Below, in pieces: positions 34,241-42,530 of a stretch of 64,000 nucleotides of DNA. Each line of letters opens with the position of its first letter. The first letter of the stretch is position 1. The stretch is from assembly GCF_000518265.1 (NCBI RefSeq), contig NZ_JADG01000004.1:496001-560000 (forward strand). Direction: 5' to 3'. This DNA is from Actinomadura oligospora ATCC 43269. Its GTDB lineage: Bacteria > Actinomycetota > Actinomycetes > Streptosporangiales > Streptosporangiaceae. The translations under genes were made by a program, and so were the position numbers. The notes under the pieces are model-generated. The model was not told the origin of the DNA. It searched no databases and worked only from the letters and a program-made list of their open reading frames with translations.

Positions 34241-35929
34241 TCAGACGGTGCCGAGGACGTGGGCGCGGCCGTGGCGGGCGAACTCGGCGCGGACGGCCTC
34301 GGCGGTCGCGGCGTCCAGGGGCTCGTAGGCCAGGTCCCGGCCCGGACGCCACCAGACGCCGCCGCTCGCGTCCGCAGCGCCGCCCGTGCCTGCGGGGCCG
34401 TCCCAGCGTTGGCGGCGGAGGGGCCGCTTGTCGACCTTGCCGGTCGCGGTGAGGGACATGGCCGGGACGATCCGGACGAACTTCGGGGCCCACTTCGTCC
34501 CCAGGTCGGGCTGGGCGGCGAGGAAGGCGGCGAAGGCGTCCGGCTCGAAGGGGCGTCCGTCCGCCAGTTCGAGGGCGGCCATGACCTGGTCGCCCGTCCG
34601 GGGGTCGGGGACGGGGTAGACGGCGCACATGACGACCGGGTCCCAGCGGGCCAGGACGCGTTCGACCGGCGCGGCGGCGAAGTTCTCGCTGTCCACGCGG
34701 AGCCGGTCGGCGGTCCGTCCGGCGAAGTAGAGGTAGCCGCCCGCGTCGCGGTAGCCGAGGTCCCCGCTCCAGTAGAGGCCGTCGCGGACGCGCTCGGCGT
34801 CGGCCTCGGGGTTGTTGTAGTAGCCCTCGAAGGACGCGGCGACGTTGAGGCCGACGAGCTCGCCGATGGCGTCGTCCGGGTTGCGCAGGGTGCCGTCCGG
34901 GGCGAACCGGGCGGGCGGGCACTCCGCGCCGGTCCCGGGGTCCAGGACGGCGACCTCGATGCCCGGCCGCGGCACGCCCAGGGCGTCCGGCGGGGTGCCC
35001 GGGACCTTGTGGATCGCGATCGCGCCCTCGCTGGAGCCGTACCCCTCGATGATCCGGCAGCCGAAGCGCGCGCCGAACCGGGCCATGTCCTGGGCGGACG
35101 CCTCGGTGCCGAACGCGGAGACCAGCGTGTTCTCGGCGTCGTCCGGGCGTTCGGGGGTGGCCAGGACGTAGGCCAGGGCGCGTCCGACGTAGTTGAAGTA
35201 GGTGACGCCGTACCTGCGGACGTCCGGGAGGAAGCCGGACGCGGAGAACCGGCGGCGCAACGCGACCGCCGCGCCCTCGTGGACGGCCATCGCGAGGTTC
35301 GCCATGACCGAGTTGCCGTGGAAGAGCGGCATCGCCGCGTAGGTGACCGAGTCGGGTCCGATCCCCATGTTGGACGCGTTGGCCCCGATGTCCGCGAGTC
35401 GTCCCTGCCCGCACGAGACGGCCTTCGGCGCGCCCGTCGAGCCGGACGTGAACAGCAGGAGCAACCGGTCGGACGGGTCGGCGGGCTTCACCGCCTCGTC
35501 CTCGTCCGCGCCCGCGGGAAGCGCGTCCCGGTAGGCGGCGGAGTCGACGCGGTGGACGGGGACGCCGAGGTCCAGGCCGTCCAGCAGCGGGGCGTGCGCG
35601 GCGTCGGTGATGATCAGGTCGCAGTCGGTGTGCCGGATGTCGGCGGCGAGCCCGGCGCCGCGCCGGGTCGGGTTGATCCCGACGAGGGTGCAGCCCGCGA
35701 GCGCGGCGGCCCCGATCCAGAACACGAACTCGGGGACGTTCTCCAGCAGCACGCCGACGTGCCGGGCGCGGCCGTCCGGGGCCGGGCGGAGGCCCGTCGT
35801 CCAGGCCGCCCGGGCGCGGGCCGCCCGGACCACCTCGTCCCAGGTGTACGCGTCGTCCTCGAAGAGCAGGCCCCGGCGGGGGTCCCCGGACCGCGCGAGC
35901 AGCGTCTCGGCGAAGGTCGCGTGCGGCAC
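34241..35929 (-). CDS. Acyl-CoA synthetase, FadD17-like
   Basis: Adenylate-forming enzyme, 562 aa, that activates a carboxylic acid to its CoA thioester. Motifs: P-loop FTSGSTGAPKAVS near 165, EGYGSSEGAI, and YWSGDLGYRD with the conserved Asp; the C-terminal catalytic Lys is expected in TATGKVDKRPL. Overall pattern fits mycobacterial FadD17 (steroid or long-chain acid activation), as I recall it, but the substrate is not fixed by sequence. GTG start at 35929. A perfect 18-bp palindrome lies 15-32 bases upstream of that codon, so expression is probably repressed by a TetR protein encoded elsewhere. Confidence 0.9.
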   Translation of the reverse strand: MPHATFAETLLARSGDPRRGLLFEDDAYTWDEVVRAARARAAWTTGLRPAPDGRARHVGVLLENVPEFVFWIGAAALAGCTLVGINPTRRGAGLAADIRHTDCDLIITDAAHAPLLDGLDLGVPVHRVDSAAYRDALPAGADEDEAVKPADPSDRLLLLFTSGSTGAPKAVSCGQGRLADIGANASNMGIGPDSVTYAAMPLFHGNSVMANLAMAVHEGAAVALRRRFSASGFLPDVRRYGVTYFNYVGRALAYVLATPERPDDAENTLVSAFGTEASAQDMARFGARFGCRIIEGYGSSEGAIAIHKVPGTPPDALGVPRPGIEVAVLDPGTGAECPPARFAPDGTLRNPDDAIGELVGLNVAASFEGYYNNPEADAERVRDGLYWSGDLGYRDAGGYLYFAGRTADRLRVDSENFAAAPVERVLARWDPVVMCAVYPVPDPRTGDQVMAALELADGRPFEPDAFAAFLAAQPDLGTKWAPKFVRIVPAMSLTATGKVDKRPLRRQRWDGPAGTGGAADASGGVWWRPGRDLAYEPLDAATAEAVRAEFARHGRAHVLGTV

Positions 35930-35943
35930 GCCCCGAGCGTGTC

Positions 35944-35961
35944 ACCAAGCGATCGCTTGGT
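35944..35961. promoter_or_regulatory. Perfect 18-bp operator in front of the acyl-CoA synthetase
   Basis: ACCAAGCGATCGCTTGGT is a perfect palindrome immediately upstream of the GTG start (15-32 bases). Its CCAAGCGN form is typical of TetR-family operators at lipid-metabolism genes of actinomycetes. No tetR gene is adjacent. Confidence 0.8.
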
Positions 35962-35989
35962 CAACAGCGTGCCGGAGGACCCCGCGTCC

Positions 35990-37423
35990 TCACCCGCAGT
36001 CGCAGCACCCGCAGTCGCAGTCACAGCCGCAACACCCGTCGTCACAGCAGTTGCAGCAGTCGCCGCAGCCGCCGCAGCCCGAGCAGTCGCAGTTGTCACA
36101 GCAGTGCCGGGTGCACCAGCAGCGTTCCTCGCACGGATGGCCCGCGTACTCGGCCCACTCCGGCTGGAACACCCCGCAGGTCACGCAGACGAGCGTCCCG
36201 GTGAAGCAGGGGATCGGCAAGCCCGGACGCGGCGGCTTCGGCTTGTGCCTGCCGCGCCCGAACCCCGCGCCTCCGGGGAACCAGCCGCCCCCGCCTCCCC
36301 CGCCGCCACCGTGCGGCGGCTGGCCGGGCGGCGGGCCGTACCCCTGGCCGAAGCCCGGCTGCGGCGCCTGGCCGGGGTACTGAGCCTGCGGGTACTGCTG
36401 CGGATACTGCTGCCCCTGCGGGTACGGCTGCTGTCCGCCGGGCGGCGGGTACTGGCCGGGCGGCGGGGGCGGGTACTGACCGTGGACGGACTCCGGGCCC
36501 TTCTGCGGGGCCTTCTGTGGGTCCTTGTGCGGGACCTTGCACGAGCGGGCGTGCTTGCGCCGCGCCTCGGGGTACGGGTCGAAGACGCTGTCGACCGTGC
36601 GCCCGATCTCCCGGTTCAGCAGGGCCCGGACGAGCTGCGGCTTCTCCATCTCGACGTCCGCCAGGGCCAGCCGCAGGCCGCGCAGGGCGTCGTCGCAGAC
36701 GCGGCGCGCCTCGGCCGGGGACGTCCCGGTCGCGAGCAGCGGGTTGAACGCGCCGGTGGCGGCGTCCTCGCCGATGTCCTCGACGGCGTCGATCAGGTGC
36801 GCGAGACGTCCGAAGAAGCGTCCCGCCTCCGACAGCGCCTCGGCGTTGCCCTCGCGACCGGCGATGACGGCCGTGTGCGCGAACACCGCGGCGGTCGCGG
36901 TCTCGGTGGGCTCGGTCAGCTCCAGCAGCCCGAGCCCGGCCGCGCGCTCCAGCTCGGGCTGGCGGGCGACGGCGTCGCGCAGCACGGACGGATCGAACCC
37001 GACCGCCGCGCCGGTCCGCCCGCCCGCCTCGTCCCAGCGGTCGGCCATCCGGGACGCCGCCGCCGCGACCAGGCGGCGCGCGTACGGGCCGTCCCCGTCC
37101 GCCACGTGGTCACGGGTCTTGCCCGCCGCGAGCAGCAGGGACGCGGCGGCGGCCAGCCGCGCGCCCTCCGCCTGCGCCCGCACGACCCGCGCGCCCCGCA
37201 TCCCGCGCAGCGCGCACGGACCGGCGGCGCGGCGGGGCGAGGTCTCCGGGGCCTGCGCCTCGACCAGCACCGAGACGATCAGCCCGTCGTAGTTGGTGAC
37301 GACGCGGGCGGCCTGGCCGTGCTCGCGCCGCAGGGTCAGGCACAGCCCGCACAGGTGCGCCATCCAGTCCTCGAACAGCCTGCCCCGCAGCACATGACGA
37401 CAGGGCCGCACCACACCGAACAT
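35990..37423 (-). CDS. DUF5685 family protein with cysteine-rich C-terminal tail
   Basis: 477 aa. The family start MFGVVRPCRHVL is seen, then HLCGLCLTLRREHG and NYDGLIVSVLVEAQ. The central all-helical domain ends in HLIDAVEDIGEDAATGAFNPL, an acidic patch like those of isoprenoid-synthase folds; this resemblance is only suggestive. After about residue 290 there is a low-complexity Pro/Gln/Tyr/Gly linker, then about 80 residues with some 27 cysteines among Gly and Asp, a likely metal-binding tail. ATG at 37423 (GAGG upstream) matches the family start; the frame runs to 37507. Function unknown. Confidence 0.85.
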   Translation of the reverse strand: MFGVVRPCRHVLRGRLFEDWMAHLCGLCLTLRREHGQAARVVTNYDGLIVSVLVEAQAPETSPRRAAGPCALRGMRGARVVRAQAEGARLAAAASLLLAAGKTRDHVADGDGPYARRLVAAAASRMADRWDEAGGRTGAAVGFDPSVLRDAVARQPELERAAGLGLLELTEPTETATAAVFAHTAVIAGREGNAEALSEAGRFFGRLAHLIDAVEDIGEDAATGAFNPLLATGTSPAEARRVCDDALRGLRLALADVEMEKPQLVRALLNREIGRTVDSVFDPYPEARRKHARSCKVPHKDPQKAPQKGPESVHGQYPPPPPGQYPPPGGQQPYPQGQQYPQQYPQAQYPGQAPQPGFGQGYGPPPGQPPHGGGGGGGGGWFPGGAGFGRGRHKPKPPRPGLPIPCFTGTLVCVTCGVFQPEWAEYAGHPCEERCWCTRHCCDNCDCSGCGGCGDCCNCCDDGCCGCDCDCGCCDCG

Positions 37424-37473
37424 CCCCGGACCTCTTCCCCCGCGGCCGATTTCCCCCACGGCCGAACGCCTCA

Positions 37474-37507
37474 CGACATGCGTCGCACCACGCATGTCGC
37501 GCGACAT
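37474..37507. promoter_or_regulatory. Overlapping palindromes upstream of the DUF5685 gene
   Basis: CGACATGCG (37474-37482) and CGCATGTCG (37491-37499) form perfect 9-bp arms with an 8-base centre. The right arm also belongs to ATGTCGCGCGACAT (37494-37507), a perfect 14-bp palindrome. Three CGACAT half-sites are therefore present, 51-84 bases upstream of the DUF5685 start. Confidence 0.65.
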
Positions 37508-37556
37508 TATGCCGGGAAGGGGACACCAGAGATCAAGACCCGGAACCGGCCGGGAA

Positions 37557-38879
37557 TCAGACTCCGGCGCAGGCCAGCGCGCGCCCGTAGGCGGCGATCC
37601 GGTCGTCGTCCGGGGAGCCGTTCTCGGCGAGCAGCTCGGCGAGGTCGAACCAGGTCTGCGCGGCCTGCCGGGACGACTCCATCCGCTCCAGGCAGGACGC
37701 CGCCCGGGCCAGCGACGCGGTCGCCCGCCCCCGCTCCCCCAGCCGGACGCACGCCTCGCCGAGGACGGTCAGCGCGACCGCCGTGGCCCGGCGCGGCGCG
37801 TCCCCGAGCAGGTCGAGGGCCTCCTCGGCGCGGGCGACGGCCTCCGCCGGACGGCCCGTCGCGGTCTCGGCGCGGGCCAGCTCGGTCAGGCACCACGCCA
37901 CGTCCAGCTCCCCGGCGGCGCTGGCGTTGATCTCGCCGCGCACCCGGGCGAGCAGGTCGCGGGCGCGTCCGGCCTGGTCGGGACGCGCGCGCAGGAGCAG
38001 CCCGGCGTAGTTGACCCGCAGCCGGGCCAGGTTGCGCAGGTCGCCGTCCGGCGCGCCGTCGGTCTCGCCGAACTCCCCGGCGATCTGCAGCGCGCGCTCG
38101 GCCAGCTCGACGCCCTCCTCGTAGGCGCCGCGCACCTCGGCGACGAACGCGGCCTCCCAGTACGCGGCGACCCGCGCGGCCGGGCCCGCGCCGCGGTCGG
38201 CGCGCTCGACCAGCTGCGCGGCGAGCTGACGCGCGCGCACGAGGTCGCCGCGCTCGATGAACGCCGCCAGCAGCGCGGCCCCCAGGTGGACGGCCGAGTC
38301 GGTGGTGTCGGCGCCGGTCGCGGCGAGCTGGCGCAGCGCGTCCTCGGCGACGCGGACGCCCTCGCTGATGTCGCCGCGCTCGCGCAGGCACCGGCTCAGC
38401 GCGACGTGCACGCGGGTCCACTGGTCGGGGTCGTGCTCGGCGGACGCCTTGCCGCTCAGCGCGCGCAGCTCCCCGATGGCCTGCTCCAGGTCGCCGGACG
38501 CCTCCAGCGCCAGCGCGTGGCCCCACCGGGCCTGGTGCAGCATGTCCGGCAGGGCGACCGCGTCCGGGCTGGCGAGGACGTCGGCGAACCGGGCGCGGGC
38601 CTCGGCCGCGGCGCCGTTGCGCAGCGCGATCTCGGCGTAGTCCAGGGTGACCCGCAGCTCGTCCACCACGTCCTCGCCGACCCCGCTGACCAGGTACGTC
38701 GGCGAGCAGCTCAGCTTGGTCGCGAGCAGGTCCACCACGCTCGGCGCGGGCACCCGCTTGTCGCTCTCGATCAGCGAGATGTAGCTGTCGGACAGCTCGG
38801 GGTACGCGAGCTGGGCCTGGCTCATGCCCTGCCGGATGCGCAGCGCCCGGATCCGCTGCCCCAGTGTCTCCCGATCCAT
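37557..38879 (-). CDS. XRE-family regulator with TPR-like repeats
   Basis: 440 aa. Helix-turn-helix at residues 5-60 (LGQRIRALRIRQGMSQAQLA, then LSDSYISLIESDKRVPAPSVVDLLA), followed by about 360 residues of helical TPR-type repeats (e.g. ARFADVLASPDAVALPDMLH, then VHVALSRCLRERGDISEG). Such proteins are usually peptide- or signal-responsive regulators. ATG at 38879; the upstream extension of the frame is not supported. It is 133 bases upstream of the DUF5685 gene on the same strand, with the overlapping palindromes between, so it is the natural candidate to bind them. Confidence 0.88.
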   Translation of the reverse strand: MDRETLGQRIRALRIRQGMSQAQLAYPELSDSYISLIESDKRVPAPSVVDLLATKLSCSPTYLVSGVGEDVVDELRVTLDYAEIALRNGAAAEARARFADVLASPDAVALPDMLHQARWGHALALEASGDLEQAIGELRALSGKASAEHDPDQWTRVHVALSRCLRERGDISEGVRVAEDALRQLAATGADTTDSAVHLGAALLAAFIERGDLVRARQLAAQLVERADRGAGPAARVAAYWEAAFVAEVRGAYEEGVELAERALQIAGEFGETDGAPDGDLRNLARLRVNYAGLLLRARPDQAGRARDLLARVRGEINASAAGELDVAWCLTELARAETATGRPAEAVARAEEALDLLGDAPRRATAVALTVLGEACVRLGERGRATASLARAASCLERMESSRQAAQTWFDLAELLAENGSPDDDRIAAYGRALACAGV

Positions 38880-39110
38880 GTTCGAACCACCCGCCTGCCA
38901 GGTCCCCCCCGCGCCGTGCGCCGCACGTCGCATGGGAAGAAAACGTGTCGATCTTCCAGTCTGCCCGGATCGCGCCCGGTCAGGGTCCGGATTCAACGGA
39001 TCCGGACCCTCCCGTTCCGCCTCACGGCAGGCTATAGCGGACACCCCCCTCCGCGCCGCCCCCGCGCGCCCCCTCGGCCGGACGCCCCGGCTCCTGCTGT
39101 ACTAGCGGTC

Positions 39111-39506
39111 ATGAGCGTGTCCACCCATGTCCTCGACACCGGCAGCGGGACGCCCGCGGTCGGCGTGCCCGTCCGGCTCGACCACTACGACGCGGAGAAC
39201 TGGCGACTCGTCCGGGAGGGCGAGACCGACCCGGCGGGCCGCTGGGACCTGTCGTCCCCCCTGCCGGGTGAGGAGGCCGTCCCGGCGGAGGAGGACGAGC
39301 CCGGCCGGGCCCCGGAGGAGGTCCCGGAACTGGCTCCGGGGACCTACCGGCTGCGGTTCGGGTCGGGCCGCTACTACGCCGCCCGGGACGCCGAGTCGTA
39401 CTACCCCGAGATCACGATCATCTTCCTCGTGACGGGGACCGGGCAGCGGCACCACGTCCCGCTGGCCCTCGGGCCGTTCGGCTACTCCACCTACCGGGGC
39501 GCCTGA
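39111..39506 (+). CDS. uraH: 5-hydroxyisourate hydrolase (transthyretin-like), variant C-terminus
   Basis: Hydrolyses 5-hydroxyisourate to OHCU in urate breakdown. 131 aa. Active-site residues His6 (STHVLD), Arg44 (DPAGRW) and His115 (RHHVPL) are visible. Two oddities: an acidic insertion of about 20 residues (roughly 53-74), and a C-terminus YRGA where the family signature is YRGS. No uricase or OHCU decarboxylase gene is near. It is followed by a purine permease gene, which fits a ureide pathway. ATG at 39111, weak ribosome-binding site. Confidence 0.9.
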   Translation: MSVSTHVLDTGSGTPAVGVPVRLDHYDAENWRLVREGETDPAGRWDLSSPLPGEEAVPAEEDEPGRAPEEVPELAPGTYRLRFGSGRYYAARDAESYYPEITIIFLVTGTGQRHHVPLALGPFGYSTYRGA

Positions 39507-39552
39507 CCTGGCGGAACACGGCGTGCGCCCGTTTCTCGAAGGGGACGTTCAG

Positions 39553-39568
39553 GTAACCTTCCCGTAAC
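39553..39568 (+). promoter_or_regulatory. GlnR-like box upstream of the purine permease
   Basis: GTAACCTTCCCGTAAC: two GTAAC half-sites with 6 bases between, 89-104 bases before the permease start. Same half-sites, spacing, orientation and distance as the box before glnA2. Confidence 0.55.
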
Positions 39569-39656
39569 ACCGTTCCGACTAATCTGTGCAGGCCGCAGAC
39601 GTGATTCTGTGCGCACCGAATCCATCCAGCCCGATCCCCGCACCGGAGCACGCCTG

Positions 39657-41093
39657 ATGTCGCAAGCCACCCTCCATGACACGCCGCCTCCCGGCGGGCG
39701 CGGCCCGCTGGACCGCGTCTTCGACCTGACCGGACGGCGGACGACGGTCGCGCGCGAGCTGCGCGGCGGTGTCACCACGTTCTTCGCGATGGCCTACATC
39801 ATCCTGCTCAACCCGATCATCCTGGGCGGGGCGAAGGACGTCACGGGCGCGCAGCTGTCGATCCCGCAGCTCACCACGATGACCGCGCTGTCGGCGACGA
39901 TCGCGACGATCATCATGGGCCTGGTCGGGAACGCTCCGATGGCGGTGGCCTCCGGGCTCGGCATCAACGCGGTCGTGGCCTTCCAGGCCGCGCCGGTGAT
40001 GACCTGGGCGCAGGCGATGGGCCTGGTGGTGATCGAGGGCATCGTGATCGTGCTGCTCGCGGTCACCGGGATCCGGGAACGGATCATGCACGCGATCCCG
40101 CTCGCGCTCAAGCACGCCATCGCGGTCGGCATCGGCGCGTTCATCGCGCTGGTCGGCCTCTACGACGCCAAGTTCATCAGCTCCAGCGCGACGAGCCCGC
40201 CGCTGGCGCTCGGCACCGGCGGCAAGCTCATGGGCTGGCCCGCGGTGGTGTTCGCGATCGCGCTCGTCCTGATGATCGTCCTTTACGTGCGGCGGGTGCC
40301 GGGCGCGATCCTCATCGGCATCGTCGCCGCCACCGTGGTCGCGGTGATCGTCCAGGCCAACGCCAAGGTGCCCGCGGAGGGCTGGGGCGTGGTCGTCCCG
40401 GACGTCCCGGAGAAGTTCTTCGCCACCCCCGACTTCGGCCTGCTGTTCAACGTGGACGTGTTCGGCGGCTTCGGGCGGGCCGGGTTCATCACCGCGCTGG
40501 TCGTCCTGTTCACCCTGGTGCTGTCCGGGTTCTTCGACGCGATGGGCACGATCCTCGGCCTCTCGGACGAGGCGGGCCTGGTGAACGAGAAGGGCGAGGT
40601 CCCCAACCTCGGCAGGATCCTCACCATGGACGGCCTGTCCGCCGCGCTCGGCGGCCTGACCAGCTCGTCCGCCAACACCGTGTTCGTCGAGTCGGCGGCC
40701 GGCATCGGCGAGGGCGCGCGCACCGGCCTGGCCAACATCGCCACCGGCGCGCTGTTCGCGGTCACGCTGTTCCTCACCCCGCTCGCCGCGGTGGTCCCGG
40801 CACAGGCCGCCGCGCCCGCCCTGGTGCTGGTCGGCGCGCTGATGATGACGCAGGTCGCGAAGGTCACCTGGGACGACCTGGACATCGCGATCCCGGCGTT
40901 CCTGACCATCGTGTTCATGCCGTTCACCTACTCGATCACCAACGGCATCGGCGCGGGCGTGGTCGCCTACACCCTCATCAAGCTGGCCCGCGGCAAGATC
41001 CGCGAGACGCACTGGCTGATCTGGGTGATCGCGCTGATCTTCCTCGCCTACTTCGGGCTGCACCCCATCGAGGAAGTGCTCGGCGTCAAATAG
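39657..41093 (+). CDS. NCS2-family purine permease (AzgA type)
   Basis: 478 aa, about 13 membrane helices. AzgA-type signatures: ELRGGVTTFFAMAYIILLNP at the start, GNAPMAVASGLGINA in the substrate-site half-helix, and LGGLTSSSANTVFVESAAGI in helix 10. It should import guanine, hypoxanthine or adenine with protons. ATG at 39657 has GGAG 9 bases upstream; the GTG at 39609 would add a non-conserved leader. It lies downstream of uraH, separated by a GlnR-like box, pointing to purines as a nitrogen source. Confidence 0.92.
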   Translation: MSQATLHDTPPPGGRGPLDRVFDLTGRRTTVARELRGGVTTFFAMAYIILLNPIILGGAKDVTGAQLSIPQLTTMTALSATIATIIMGLVGNAPMAVASGLGINAVVAFQAAPVMTWAQAMGLVVIEGIVIVLLAVTGIRERIMHAIPLALKHAIAVGIGAFIALVGLYDAKFISSSATSPPLALGTGGKLMGWPAVVFAIALVLMIVLYVRRVPGAILIGIVAATVVAVIVQANAKVPAEGWGVVVPDVPEKFFATPDFGLLFNVDVFGGFGRAGFITALVVLFTLVLSGFFDAMGTILGLSDEAGLVNEKGEVPNLGRILTMDGLSAALGGLTSSSANTVFVESAAGIGEGARTGLANIATGALFAVTLFLTPLAAVVPAQAAAPALVLVGALMMTQVAKVTWDDLDIAIPAFLTIVFMPFTYSITNGIGAGVVAYTLIKLARGKIRETHWLIWVIALIFLAYFGLHPIEEVLGVK

Positions 41094-41166
41094 TGGCGTC
41101 CTGACGTGCACAGGGGGTAGGGAAGTAACGAAGCGCTGACCCCCGGCGTGAAAGGCGTGGCTGCCC

Positions 41167-42390
41167 GTGTCCCTGCCCGAGCCCCCCGGTGAGCCTCCCC
41201 CGCGCGGTCACGTGCTCCTCGCGCCCGACCGGTTCCGGGGGGCGCTCGGCGCCGTCGAGGTGGCCCGGCGGCTCGCCGCCGGGCTGCGCCTCGCCCGGCC
41301 GGACGTCCCGGTCGTGGAACTGCCCGTGTCCGGCGGCGGGGACGGCACCGTCGAGGCCGCCGTCGCCGCCGGGTTCCGCCGGATCGAGGTGAAGGTCTGC
41401 GGCCCGGCCGGACGGCCCGTCACCGCCGCGCTGGCCTTCGACGGCCGGTGCGCGGTGGTCGAGATCGGCGAGGCGGCGGGCCCCCGGGGACTCCCGGACG
41501 GCCCGCCGCGCCCGTTGTCGGCCACCAGCCTCGGCGCCGGGCAGCTGATCGTCCACGCGCTCCGGCTCGGCGCCCGCCGGATCGTCCTCGCCGCGGGCTC
41601 CAGCGCCGCCCCGGACGGCGGCGCGGGTCTCTTCCAGGGCCTCGGCGGCCGGCTGCTGGACGGCCTCGGCCGCGAACTCCCGCTCGGCGGGGCCGCGCTG
41701 CGCTCCCTGCACGCGCTCGACCTGCGCGGCGTGCCGGACCTCTCCGGCGTCACCATCACCCTCGTCGGCGACACCGGCCGTCCGCTGCTGGGCCGGGCGG
41801 GAGCGGTCGCGTCCGTCCTGTCGAGCGGGTATCCGGGCGGCGCGGTGGGCGGGGTCCCGGCCGGGGGCGGGTCCGCGCAGGGGCTGGGACGGGCGCAGGC
41901 GCGGATCCTGGAGGCGGGGCTGCGGCGGTGGGCCGACCTCGCCGAGTCCGTGACGCGCCGCCGGGCGCGGGAACTGCCCGGCGCGGGCGCGGCGGGCGGG
42001 GCGGGGTTCGCGGCGCTGGCGCTGCTCGGCGCGACCGTCGAGTCCGGGCCCGGGACCGTCCTCGACCTGGTCGGTTTCGCGGGCCGGGCGCGCGGCGCGC
42101 GGCTGGTCGTGACCGGCGCGGAGACCATCGACGCCGGAACGCTGCGCGGCGGGGTCGCCGCCTCGGTGGCGCGGGCCGCGGCGCGGGCGGGAGTCCCCGC
42201 CGTCGCCGTCGTCGGACGGCGCGGACTCACCGGCGAGCGCCTCCGCCGGGCCCGGATCCAGGCCGTGTACGCGCTCACCGACATCGACCCGGCGCTCGCC
42301 CGCACCCCGAACGCCGCGGGCCCCCTCCTGGAGCGCCTCACGGTCGCCGTCGCCGACGAGTGGCTGCCACCCCGGGGTTCACGCCTCTGA
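41167..42390 (+). CDS. Glycerate 2-kinase
   Basis: Phosphorylates D-glycerate, 407 aa, GarK/GlxK type. Family motifs: LLAPDRFRGALGAVEVA at the N-terminus, PVSGGGDGTVEA, LRLGARRIVLAAGSSAAPDGGAG and the late VVTGAETIDAGTLRGG. GTG start at 41167. Glycerate kinases of this type often accompany glyoxylate and ureide breakdown, so its place after the purine permease fits. The 73-base gap upstream makes cotranscription with the permease possible. Confidence 0.92.
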   Translation: MSLPEPPGEPPPRGHVLLAPDRFRGALGAVEVARRLAAGLRLARPDVPVVELPVSGGGDGTVEAAVAAGFRRIEVKVCGPAGRPVTAALAFDGRCAVVEIGEAAGPRGLPDGPPRPLSATSLGAGQLIVHALRLGARRIVLAAGSSAAPDGGAGLFQGLGGRLLDGLGRELPLGGAALRSLHALDLRGVPDLSGVTITLVGDTGRPLLGRAGAVASVLSSGYPGGAVGGVPAGGGSAQGLGRAQARILEAGLRRWADLAESVTRRRARELPGAGAAGGAGFAALALLGATVESGPGTVLDLVGFAGRARGARLVVTGAETIDAGTLRGGVAASVARAAARAGVPAVAVVGRRGLTGERLRRARIQAVYALTDIDPALARTPNAAGPLLERLTVAVADEWLPPRGSRL

Positions 42391-42408
42391 GCGTGCGGAG
42401 TAGCGTTT

Positions 42409-42515
42409 ACATACTGTCAGCGGATTCGGGAATGACTATACAGACTGGACATGGCAACCAGGTGTCGGCTGCCCCCACTCTTGAGGCGTACCAGCTGGTC
42501 ACATACCTGTCAGCG
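42409..42515. repeat. Long direct repeat upstream of alanine dehydrogenase
   Basis: ACATACTGTCAGCG (42409-42422) recurs as ACATACCTGTCAGCG (42501-42515), differing by one inserted C. The copies begin 92 bases apart in the 140-base leader of ald. Lrp/AsnC-type AldR proteins bind several sites in front of ald genes in mycobacteria; these repeats are candidates for such sites. Confidence 0.5.
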
Positions 42516-42530
42516 TTGACGGAGGGCAAC

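Noticed and set aside
31662-34328. An 888-codon open frame on the plus strand
   Set aside because: Antisense to the CopD/CtaG and CopC genes, with a repetitive charged translation and no domain.
34142-37930. A 1262-codon open frame on the plus strand
   Set aside because: It is antisense to the acyl-CoA synthetase, DUF5685 and XRE genes, which have clear domains; its translation is low-complexity Arg/Val/Gly sequence, typical of shadows in GC-rich DNA.
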